From Firmicutes bacterium UBA995 (GTDB lineage Bacteria; Bacillota; Sulfobacillia; UBA995), in contig DBBB01000129.1 in NCBI GenBank assembly GCA_002291985.1, positions 466-35,166 of the forward strand: a DNA stretch of 34,701 nt, read 5' to 3'. How positions within the stretch are numbered: the stretch's first letter is position 1; each line of letters starts with the position of its first letter. Below, in pieces: positions 8,812 to 15,615 of the stretch. A model generated the notes under the pieces. It made no database searches. It was not told where the DNA came from and worked only from the letters and a program-made list of their open reading frames with translations. Made by a program: the position numbers and the translations under genes.

Positions 8812-8844
8812 ACCCTTGATCGAGAGGCGAGGAGAGGATTCCCG

Positions 8845-9207
8845 TTGAAACAGGATCGCCTGCAAGTACTGAAGATGATCGAGGAGGGGAAGGTCTCGGC
8901 GGCGGAAGGGCTTCGCCTCCTGGAAGCCTTCGAGACCCGCCGGGAGGGCGAGTCGGCGCGGGGCCAGTGGCTCCGGATCAAAGTGACGCATCTGTCCTCC
9001 GGGCGTTCCAAGGCCACGGTTAACGTGCCGCTGAGCCTGGTTGAGACCGGCTTGCGATTTGTGCCTGGAGGCAAGCTGAGTCTTGGTCAGGGCGGACGGA
9101 TAGATGTCCAGGAGTTGCTGGAGATGATCCGCTCCGGGCAGGCGGGGAAGCTGATCGAGGTGACGGCGGAGGACGAGGATGCGCGGGTGGAGATATTCGT
9201 AGATTGA
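8845..9207 (+). CDS. SHOCT-like domain protein of the DUF4097 operon
   Basis: This is a 120-residue protein starting at TTG 8845, 7 nt after AGGAGAGG. Its N-terminus, LQVLKMIEEGKVSAAEGLRLLEAFE, is nearly the same motif as the C-terminus of the preceding DUF4097 protein. A middle beta-rich part (WLRIKVTHLSSGRSKATVNVP) and a helical/beta end (VQELLEMIRSGQAGKLIEVT) complete it. Proteins of this arrangement usually accompany DUF4097 genes in Bacillota. No enzyme motif and no membrane helix are visible. The shared motif suggests direct contact with the DUF4097 and DUF2089 products; the function is unknown. Confidence 0.8.
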   Translation: MKQDRLQVLKMIEEGKVSAAEGLRLLEAFETRREGESARGQWLRIKVTHLSSGRSKATVNVPLSLVETGLRFVPGGKLSLGQGGRIDVQELLEMIRSGQAGKLIEVTAEDEDARVEIFVD

Positions 9208-9229
9208 CTCCGAGGAGGGGGTTCGATGC

Positions 9230-10330
9230 GTGACCCGGGTGATGATCTTCATCGACGGCTCCTGGCTGTACCGTAGCCTGCCGCAGCTCGCTCTGGCTTG
9301 CAGCAAGGACGGGTATGTAATCGACTACGGCAAGCTTCCCGGAACGCTCGGCGATGAGCTGGGCAAACGTCTCGGCAGGACGGACGCGGACATCGTGCGT
9401 ACGCATCTCTTTGGTTCGTATCCCAGCAACTATGATGAGCAGGATGAACCGGTTGCCAGGGGGACGGCTGACTTTTTCAACTTGTTGCGCGAGGAATTCC
9501 ATTACGAAGTCGATTTGTTTGCCGTCGATTTCGGGGGTAACCGTATCCGCCCGCGTGACCGCGATCCCGACCACCCTTTTGAGCCCAAAGAAAAGTGCGT
9601 CGATGTGGCGCTGGCGACGAGCCTGGTCTACTATGCGACCGTGCCCCACGCTTACGATGTGGCCATCGTGGTCATCGGTGACCGGGACTACACGCCCGCC
9701 CTTCAGCAAGTTCGCCGCCTGGGCAAGCGGGTGGCGGTGGCTAGCATCAGGGGTTGTTGCGCCCGCGAGTTGTCCGATCCGGTGGACCGCGAACGAGTCA
9801 AGGACGTCGATATCATCTGGCTCAACGACCTGGCCGAGGTCCTCGAGTTGCGTTACGAGTCGGTCCTTCGCGAGTGCCAGTCTCCCCACCACCAGGGTGA
9901 CCGGCGGGTCCCGACCACCTATCGGCCGCGCAAGAACCGTCCTTTCTACTGCAACGATTGCCGGCGGGTGTTTTCGGAGCAGCGCCGCGCCGCGGAGATG
10001 CTGCTCACCGTCGTCCCCGAGACCGGCGGGGGCGAGGACCCGCAGGGCGGTGAGGTGTCGGGCAAGGTGGACAAGCTCCTCCTCGACAATGGTTATGGGT
10101 TCGTCCGCGCGGAAGACGGCCGCCAGTACTTCTTCCACCGCACCGACGTCCAGAACGACGATTGGCCCAAGCTTGCGATCGGCGACCCGATCAGTTTCGT
10201 CATCCGGCACTGGCCGGCCAACAACAAAGCGGGGCGGTGCAGCGATGTCCGGAGGGTGGGTTCGGACACACAAGGACGTGTCGACGATGAATCGGCCCCC
10301 GGCTATCCCGACCCGAGTGCGCGGCCCTGA
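9230..10330 (+). CDS. NYN-domain ribonuclease fused to a cold-shock domain
   Basis: The 366-residue protein combines two nucleic-acid modules. The NYN/PIN-like nuclease domain covers about 1-205, with the expected acidic metal ligands: D9 in MIFIDGSW, D125 in KCVDVALA, and D151/D153 in GDRDYTP. A short linker with a single CxxC (YCNDC, 240-244) follows; no second pair is visible, so a full zinc ribbon is uncertain. A cold-shock domain covers about 276-345, with both RNA-binding motifs (NGYGFVRAEDG and YFFHRTDV). The product is probably an RNA-cleaving or RNA-processing enzyme whose CSD supplies binding. GTG 9230 is used because GAGGAGGGG lies 9 nt upstream; the ATG at 9226 is out of frame. 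It is 22 nt after the SHOCT-like gene, so probably the last gene of that operon. Confidence 0.85.
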   Translation: MTRVMIFIDGSWLYRSLPQLALACSKDGYVIDYGKLPGTLGDELGKRLGRTDADIVRTHLFGSYPSNYDEQDEPVARGTADFFNLLREEFHYEVDLFAVDFGGNRIRPRDRDPDHPFEPKEKCVDVALATSLVYYATVPHAYDVAIVVIGDRDYTPALQQVRRLGKRVAVASIRGCCARELSDPVDRERVKDVDIIWLNDLAEVLELRYESVLRECQSPHHQGDRRVPTTYRPRKNRPFYCNDCRRVFSEQRRAAEMLLTVVPETGGGEDPQGGEVSGKVDKLLLDNGYGFVRAEDGRQYFFHRTDVQNDDWPKLAIGDPISFVIRHWPANNKAGRCSDVRRVGSDTQGRVDDESAPGYPDPSARP

Positions 10331-10340
10331 TGGCAGGCAG

Positions 10341-10925
10341 TCACGACCTGGTGGCCGCCGCCTCTGCCGCCAGCCCATGCAAGAGCAGGTCGGAGAAGAC
10401 CACCGCGATCTCCTCGGCGGACAGGCGACCTTTCGGGTCGTACCAGCGATGGACCCAGTTCGTCATGCCGAGCAGCGCGTAGGTGATCAGTCGCGCATCC
10501 AGTTCGCGAAACTGCCCGGCCTTGATGCCTTCGACCAGGATGCTCTCGAGCAGTCGCTCGTAATAGCGTCGCTGGTCGTCGATGTGTTCGCGTTGCGACG
10601 GCGATAACACGCGCGTCTCCCGGAGGACGATGCCGAGGGTGTCCGGGTGATCGGCGATGGCGACGGTGTGCGCCACAATCGCCTGGCGCAGGCGCTCGAT
10701 GGGACTGGCGGGCATGGCTCGGATGGCCTCGAGCTGGCGGTTCATCGACCCGATTGCCTCATCGAAGATGCGGAACAGGATTTCCTGCTTCCCCGAGATG
10801 TAGTAATACAGGCTCCCCTTCTGCAGGCCGACCGCGTGGGCGATTTCCTGCATGGAAGCAGCATGGAATCCCTTTTCGCGGAAGACTCGCCTGGCCACGT
10901 CCAAGATCTGCCGTTCCTTGGACAC
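10341..10925 (-). CDS. TetR/AcrR family transcriptional regulator
   Basis: The N-terminal DNA-binding domain is clear (QILDVARRVFREKGFHAASM, then EIAHAVGLQKGSLYYYISGK, where LYYYISGK is the usual recognition-helix end), followed by a helical ligand-binding domain, 194 residues in total. GTG 10925 is chosen because GGGGAGG sits 8 nt upstream on this strand. An in-frame TTG at 10991 overlapping the dehydrogenase stop would add 22 residues with no family resemblance. It is the last gene of a minus-strand run with a hydroxyacid reductase, glycerate kinase and ROK kinase, so it may regulate that run. The ligand cannot be read from the sequence. It converges with the NYN gene, 10 nt apart, with no terminator seen between them. 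Confidence 0.9.
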   Translation of the reverse strand: MSKERQILDVARRVFREKGFHAASMQEIAHAVGLQKGSLYYYISGKQEILFRIFDEAIGSMNRQLEAIRAMPASPIERLRQAIVAHTVAIADHPDTLGIVLRETRVLSPSQREHIDDQRRYYERLLESILVEGIKAGQFRELDARLITYALLGMTNWVHRWYDPKGRLSAEEIAVVFSDLLLHGLAAEAAATRS

Positions 10926-10987
10926 AGGTCCGACCTCCCCGGGGACCGATCGTTCCGCGAAGATGATACCATCGGCCGCCGCCGGCA

Positions 10988-11959
10988 TCAACCACCCAGC
11001 ACCTCGGGATTGACGGGATGGGGCGGGCGCGTCCCCGAAAGCCCCGCCAAGAGGTTGTCGACCGCCAGGTCGGCCATGCGCACTCTGGTAGCCCGGGTGG
11101 CGCTGCCCACGTGAGGGAGTGCGACCACATTGTCCAGAGTGAGCAGAGGATGAGCGGCGTCAACGGGTTCCCGGGCATACACGTCCAACCCGGCGCCGGC
11201 GAGCCTGCCGGAAGCCAGGGCTCGATACAGGGCAGCCTCGTCGACCACTTCCCCCCGCGCCGTGTTGATGAGGAAGGCATCCGGCCGCATCAGGGCCAGT
11301 TCGGCTTCGCCGATCATCCCCCGCGTGGCGGGCGTGAGGGGCACGTGCAGGCTTACGAAATCCGAGCGGGAGAGGAGTTCGGGCAAGGACACGAACTCGG
11401 TGCCGAGCGAGACCTCCTCGACCGGCAGGCGCCGCGTGTCGTGGTACAGGATGGTCATGTCGAAGCCCCGGGCCCGTCGTGCCACCGCCTGAGCTATCCG
11501 ACCGAAACCGGCCAGCCCGAGGACGGCCCCATGGACATCGCGCCCCAGCAACAGCGAGGGGTCCCAGGTCTGCCAGTTCCCCGACCGGGTGAAACGGTCG
11601 CCCTCCACGATGCGCCGGGAGATCGCCAAAATGAGGGCGAACGCGAGGTCAGCCGTGGTCTCCGTGAGCACTCCCGGCGTGTGGGTGACCAGGATGCCTC
11701 GCCGGGTAGCGGCGGGCACGTCCACATTGTTGTATCCCACGGCCATGACGCTGATTACCCGGAGCCGTGGGGCCATCTCGAGGAGCAGCGCATCGACCTG
11801 GTCGGTGAGGAGACACAGCATGCCGTCTGCTTCCGCTAGTCCGCGTAGCAGTTCCTCGCGCGGCGGGGGGACGGGCTCGGGCCAGGTGTCGACGCTGAGC
11901 GCCTGCTCGAGGCGGCGCTGGGATTCACCGGGCAACCGCCGGGTCAAGTAGACTCTCAT
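10988..11959 (-). CDS. D-2-hydroxyacid dehydrogenase, likely glyoxylate/hydroxypyruvate reductase
   Basis: This is a 323-residue NAD(P)-dependent D-2-hydroxyacid dehydrogenase. The Rossmann loop is GLAGFGRIAQAVARR. The catalytic triad is present: Arg in INTARGEVVDE, Glu in YAREPV, and His in ALPHVGSATR. The sequence MAVGYNNVDV and the THTPGVLTETTADLA block resemble GhrB/GyaR-type reductases that convert glyoxylate to glycolate or hydroxypyruvate to D-glycerate. ATG 11959 overlaps the glycerate kinase stop (ATGA); the GTG at 11968 is too close to the AGGAGAGG site. Coupling to glycerate kinase supports hydroxypyruvate or tartronate semialdehyde as substrate, which is inference. Confidence 0.9.
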   Translation of the reverse strand: MRVYLTRRLPGESQRRLEQALSVDTWPEPVPPPREELLRGLAEADGMLCLLTDQVDALLLEMAPRLRVISVMAVGYNNVDVPAATRRGILVTHTPGVLTETTADLAFALILAISRRIVEGDRFTRSGNWQTWDPSLLLGRDVHGAVLGLAGFGRIAQAVARRARGFDMTILYHDTRRLPVEEVSLGTEFVSLPELLSRSDFVSLHVPLTPATRGMIGEAELALMRPDAFLINTARGEVVDEAALYRALASGRLAGAGLDVYAREPVDAAHPLLTLDNVVALPHVGSATRATRVRMADLAVDNLLAGLSGTRPPHPVNPEVLGG

Positions 11960-13137
11960 GATGGGCACACCTCTCCTCTCTCTGTCGGTCGCGGGACCTT
12001 CAGGCGGGCGCCTACCGCCAGGAGCCTGGCCAGGCGGGCGGCGGCGTCGGCCAGCAGATCATCCGCGTCCGCCATCGCCCGGTCCAGTCCGATGGGACCG
12101 GGAACGGCGGGCAGTATCGCGTCAGGGCCATCCCCGTGCAAGGACTGCTCCCCCACCCCCACTCCTCCCACCACCGCGATGACGGGGATGTCCCGGTTTC
12201 TGGCCAACCGGGCCACGGCCAGCGGCGCCTTGCCGTAGAGAGTCTGCCCGTCTATCTTGCCCTCACCCGTGATCACGAGGTCGGCGCCGTTCAGCCGTTG
12301 CTCAAGTCGGGTTGTCTCCAGCACGATGTCCGCTCCGGATCGAAGGGTGGCGCCCAGCAATGCGACCAGACCGGCCCCCAATCCCCCCGCGGCGCCGCCG
12401 CCCGCGAGCTTTTCCACGTCTTGTCCCCGTTGCCGCCTGACAATCAAGGCGAAGTGGCCGAGGGCCGCATCAAGCTGGGCAACGGCCAGTGCCGTCGCCC
12501 CTTTCTGGGGGCCGAATACGGCCGCTGCTCCGGAAGGACCGCAGAGGGGAACATCAACATCGGCCGCCGCGATCAGCGCGACATGCTTCATCCGGGGATC
12601 GAGGGCGTCGAGGTCGATCCGGCGAAGACGCAAGAGTTCCCTGCCTCCTGGTCCGATGGGCCGGCCGGCCTCGTCGAGCAGAGCGACCCCAAGCGCCTGG
12701 GCGGCGCCGGCCCCGCCGTCGACGGTGGCACTGCCTCCCAGCCCGAGGATGATCCGCCGGCAACCGGCATCCAGGGCTGCTTTCACCAGCTCGCCCGTGC
12801 CGTAAGAAGTAGTTGCCAGCGGATCCCGGCATGCCGGCGGAACCAGCGTCAGCCCGGAAGCAGCCGCCATCTCGAGCACGGCCGTGTCGCCCCCGGGCAA
12901 CACGCCGAACCGGGCGGTTACCGGCCGGCCCAGCGGCCCGGTGACCTGGACTTCCCGGCTTTCGCCGCCTGAAGCCAGGAGCATTGCCTCGACCGTACCC
13001 TCGCCCCCATCGGCTACCGGGATGAGATCGACCTCCACGTCAGGCAGCACGCGGGTCAGGCCGCGGGCAAGGCTGCGGGCAGCCTCTGTCGGAGTCAAGC
13101 TGCCCTTGAAGGATCCGGGGGCGATGACCACCTTCAC
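11956..13137 (-). CDS. Glycerate kinase (GlxK/GarK type)
   Basis: The 393-residue protein is a type-II glycerate kinase that phosphorylates D-glycerate, usually at the 2-position, to feed lower glycolysis. Diagnostic blocks are the N-terminus MKVVIAPGSFKGSLTPTEAA, the VADGGEGTVEAM loop, DPLATTSYGTGEL, and LGGSATVDGGAGAAQALG, together with GAGLVALLGATLRSGADIVL and ADLVITGEGKIDGQT near the C-terminal third. ATG 13137 has GAGGAGGAG-type purines upstream. Its stop overlaps the reductase ATG by 4 nt. Together the two enzymes take hydroxypyruvate or tartronate semialdehyde to phosphoglycerate. Confidence 0.95.
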   Translation of the reverse strand: MKVVIAPGSFKGSLTPTEAARSLARGLTRVLPDVEVDLIPVADGGEGTVEAMLLASGGESREVQVTGPLGRPVTARFGVLPGGDTAVLEMAAASGLTLVPPACRDPLATTSYGTGELVKAALDAGCRRIILGLGGSATVDGGAGAAQALGVALLDEAGRPIGPGGRELLRLRRIDLDALDPRMKHVALIAAADVDVPLCGPSGAAAVFGPQKGATALAVAQLDAALGHFALIVRRQRGQDVEKLAGGGAAGGLGAGLVALLGATLRSGADIVLETTRLEQRLNGADLVITGEGKIDGQTLYGKAPLAVARLARNRDIPVIAVVGGVGVGEQSLHGDGPDAILPAVPGPIGLDRAMADADDLLADAAARLARLLAVGARLKVPRPTERGEVCPS

Positions 13138-13158
13138 GTCCTGCTCCTCCTCGTCCCG

Positions 13159-14169
13159 TCAGTAGTCTCCGAGCACCAGCGCCCCGGCGCCCACCAGCAC
13201 GCCCGTGTCCCGGAACCGGGCGGCGACGACCCGCACTGTCCCTCCCGGGGGTGCCAGGGCCCGTTCCGCCAGCTTGCGTCGAGCGGGTGCCAGCAGGTGC
13301 TCGCCGGCGCCCGCCACTCCCCCGCCTACCACGATCCTTTCGGGGTTGAGGAGGTTGACCGCTCCCGCCAGGGCGGCGCCGAGATGGGCGCCCGCCCGCA
13401 CGAAGATGGCGCGGGCTTCCGGGTCGCCCCGGTCGGCCGCAGCCGCTACCAGGCGGGAAGTCACCTCGGCCGGATCGTCCCCGCACAGCTCGCGTAAGGC
13501 GGATCGAATCCCCTTTCGCTTTGCTCGCGCCAGTGCCTCCCGTCCCGCGGCGGCTATGGCCGGGCCGGCAGCCAGGGCTTCGAGACATCCGCGGTTGCCG
13601 CAACTGCACGCCGGGCCATCCTCGATCAGGGGGAGATGACCGATCTCTCCGGCGGTCCCCGACGCTCCTCGAATCAAGCGGCCGCCGAGGATGAGGCCGC
13701 CACCTATGCCCGTACCGATCCACAGCCCGAGCAGATCAGAGCACCCTCTCCCCGCGCCATGAATCGCCTCGGCCAGAGTGGCCAGGCGCGCGTCGTTGTC
13801 CACGCGGACGGAGAGACCCAGGAACCCGGTCAGCACGTTGCCGATGTCAACGTTGGCCCACCCGAGATTGCTCGCAGAGAGGACCCGGCCCGCCCGGGGA
13901 TCCACGAGCCCGGCCACGCCGATGCCGGCCCCTGCGATTCTGCCGACTTCATCCCTTTGCCCGGTCAGAAGACATCGGGCGGCGGAGATCACCTGCGACA
14001 GGATCTTCACCGGGTCGGGGGAGGGTGTCAGGTCGAAGGCTTGCGGGCGATAGAGTTCCCCGGCGCCATCAACCAGCGCTACCGACAGGTGCGATGCGCC
14101 CAGGTCCATGGCGAGGACCAGACGGCCGTCCGCGGGCGGGACCCTCATCGCCGGCATGAGGATGCTCAT
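13159..14169 (-). CDS. ROK family sugar kinase (glucokinase-like)
   Basis: This is a 336-residue ROK kinase without an N-terminal DNA-binding domain, so an enzyme rather than a NagC-type repressor. The ATP-binding start is LVLAMDLGASHLSVALVDG. The sugar-binding and catalytic block includes VDNDARLATLAE, the glycine-rich WIGTGIGGGLILGGRLI, and GEIGHLP. The ROK zinc site is complete (CSCGNRGCLEALAAG). Glucose or a related hexose is the usual substrate, but specificity cannot be read here. ATG 14169 lacks a strong SD; ATG 14148, giving MRVPPADG, is possible. It lies 21 nt upstream of the glycerate kinase gene and 16 nt after the PspC gene. Confidence 0.92.
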   Translation of the reverse strand: MSILMPAMRVPPADGRLVLAMDLGASHLSVALVDGAGELYRPQAFDLTPSPDPVKILSQVISAARCLLTGQRDEVGRIAGAGIGVAGLVDPRAGRVLSASNLGWANVDIGNVLTGFLGLSVRVDNDARLATLAEAIHGAGRGCSDLLGLWIGTGIGGGLILGGRLIRGASGTAGEIGHLPLIEDGPACSCGNRGCLEALAAGPAIAAAGREALARAKRKGIRSALRELCGDDPAEVTSRLVAAAADRGDPEARAIFVRAGAHLGAALAGAVNLLNPERIVVGGGVAGAGEHLLAPARRKLAERALAPPGGTVRVVAARFRDTGVLVGAGALVLGDY

Positions 14170-14185
14170 TCCCGGGGCAACAGCG

Positions 14186-14371
14186 TCATGTGGCGGGTTC
14201 CTCGGGGATGATGACCCATGCCACCAGGTAGAAGAGAAGCCCCGCTCCCGTCAGCCCCAGGAAGGCCCATGCAAGGCGAATCAAAGTGGGATCTATTCCC
14301 AGGAAGTCCCCCAGTCCTCCGCACACCCCACCCAGTACACGTGCCGTCGTCGAACGATACAGCTTCCGCAT
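14186..14371 (-). CDS. PspC domain membrane protein
   Basis: A 61-residue protein with the standard minimal PspC domain. It has a basic N-terminus (MRKLYRSTTARVLGGVCGGLGDFLGIDPTLIR, residues 1-32) with the VCGGLGDFLGID signature, then one membrane helix (LAWAFLGLTGAGLLFYLVAWVIIP). PspC proteins respond to envelope stress in enterobacteria; stand-alone copies in Bacillota are of unknown role. ATG 14371 has GGGAAGGTGG upstream. It is the first gene of the minus-strand run and divergent from the dehydrogenase at 14573. Confidence 0.9.
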   Translation of the reverse strand: MRKLYRSTTARVLGGVCGGLGDFLGIDPTLIRLAWAFLGLTGAGLLFYLVAWVIIPEEPAT

Positions 14372-14453
14372 CTCCGACCACCTTCCCGGCGCATTTCGTC
14401 ATCGCCATTCCCACTTTTACCGTCGTGGCAAGCTGCGGTCGGTTTCGGCCGGC

Positions 14454-14481
14454 TTGACGGCGATGCCTACCTCAATACAGT
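14454..14481 (+). promoter_or_regulatory. Candidate sigma-A promoter of the second hydroxyacid dehydrogenase
   Basis: TTGACG (14454-14459), a 16-bp spacer and TACAGT (14476-14481) lie 92 nt before the ATG at 14573. The -35 matches at five of six positions and the -10 at four. No other plausible promoter was found in the 200-bp divergent region for this gene, and none for the minus-strand PspC gene. Confidence 0.45.
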
Positions 14482-14572
14482 CCTTCGAGGGGGAAAAGCT
14501 CGCCTCCTCCCGGGAAAGGGATGGGTCAAGCGAAGTCGAATCGATAGCGGAGACGGCAGCGGAGGTGAAGGG

Positions 14573-15508
14573 ATGCGGCTCCTCATTTACCACCCTGACC
14601 CGCACATCGGCGGACGGTACGAGGAGCTGCTCAAGGGCCGGGCAGGCCTCGTGCTCGAGCGTTGCCATACGGAACAGGGGTTGGCTGAGAGGCTGCCCCA
14701 TGCCGACGTGGTATTCGGCTGGAGACTTCCCGCCGGCAGGTTGGCGGGCGCGCGTCACTTGCGCTTCGTGCAGGTGATGGGGGCGGGGGTCGACGATCTC
14801 TTACGACACCCCGCGTTTGATCGTTCCATCCCCCTGGTCTGTGCCCGCGGCAAGTTTGGCCCCCTGATGGTGGAGTACGTGTTGGCCATGCTCCTGGCGG
14901 TGGAGATGGATGTGCGCCGCCTGTTCCGGCAACAGGAGGAGCGCACGTGGAAGCCGTTTCGGCCCGGCCACTTGCGGGGGAAGGTCCTCGGCCTGGCAGG
15001 GCTCGGGTCCACCGCGCAGTTGGCCCGGGTTGCGGATGCGCTGGGCATGGTGGTCCTCGGCTACCGGCGCCGGCCCGCCCCGGTCGCGGGAGTACGCGAT
15101 GTCTACGGGCCCGGCCAACTCAGCACCTTCCTCCAGCACCTGGACTATCTGGTACTGGCCTTGCCTCTGACCCGGGAGACGGAGGGTTTCCTTGGTATGG
15201 CGGAGTTTCGACAGATGAAGCCGTCTGCCTGGCTGGTCAACATCGGGCGAGGCCGCGTCATCCGCGAGCCGGAACTGGTGGAGGCCTTGACCACGCGGAC
15301 GATTGCCGGGGCCGTACTCGACGTATTCTCCGAGGAACCCCTGCCTCCCGCGAGCGCGTTGTGGTCCCTTGATAACGCCGTTATCACCCCTCATCTCGCG
15401 GCCGCCAGCATTCCCGGGACAATGGTGGAACTGCTGCTGGCCAACCTCGACAACTGGCAAGCCGGTCGACCCCTGCAGGGACTGGTGGACGTGGAGCGGG
15501 GATACTGA
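14573..15508 (+). CDS. D-2-hydroxyacid dehydrogenase (GhrA-like)
   Basis: This is a 311-residue NAD(P)-dependent dehydrogenase, clearly different from the one at 10988-11959. The cofactor loop is LGLAGLGSTAQLARVADALG. Catalytic residues are Arg in VNIGRGRVIREPE, Glu in FSEEPLPP and His in ITPHLAAAS. The short N-terminus and the VQVMGAGVDDLL motif resemble GhrA-type glyoxylate/hydroxypyruvate reductases. The frame is open far upstream, but ATG 14573 is chosen because GGAGGTG is 5 nt before it and the product then begins with a normal first beta strand (MRLLIYHPDP). It is monocistronic, bounded by its own promoter and a hairpin terminator. The substrate is inferred only. Confidence 0.9.
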   Translation: MRLLIYHPDPHIGGRYEELLKGRAGLVLERCHTEQGLAERLPHADVVFGWRLPAGRLAGARHLRFVQVMGAGVDDLLRHPAFDRSIPLVCARGKFGPLMVEYVLAMLLAVEMDVRRLFRQQEERTWKPFRPGHLRGKVLGLAGLGSTAQLARVADALGMVVLGYRRRPAPVAGVRDVYGPGQLSTFLQHLDYLVLALPLTRETEGFLGMAEFRQMKPSAWLVNIGRGRVIREPELVEALTTRTIAGAVLDVFSEEPLPPASALWSLDNAVITPHLAAASIPGTMVELLLANLDNWQAGRPLQGLVDVERGY

Positions 15509-15551
15509 CCGCGAACGGCAAAACGGGCCGAGGCCAAGGGCGAGGGAAATA

Positions 15552-15586
15552 GTCCGGCCCCGGGGCGGGAGCCACCGGGGCCGGAC
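15552..15586. terminator. Perfect 12-bp GC hairpin between convergent genes
   Basis: GTCCGGCCCCGG (15552-15563) and CCGGGGCCGGAC (15575-15586) pair perfectly around an 11-nt loop. It lies between the stop of the dehydrogenase (15508, +) and the stop of the transporter (15616, -), where a shared bidirectional terminator is expected. There is no strong U-tract: the minus-strand transcript continues with UAUUUCCC, the plus-strand one with CGAUCAA. Efficient intrinsic termination is therefore more likely for the transporter message. Confidence 0.65.
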
Positions 15587-15615
15587 CGATCAACCCCTTG
15601 CGCCCTGGCGCCAGG

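Noticed and set aside
14108..14572. N-terminal extension of the second hydroxyacid dehydrogenase
   Set aside because: The open frame crosses the promoter and the divergent PspC gene; the SD at 14561-14567 supports ATG 14573.
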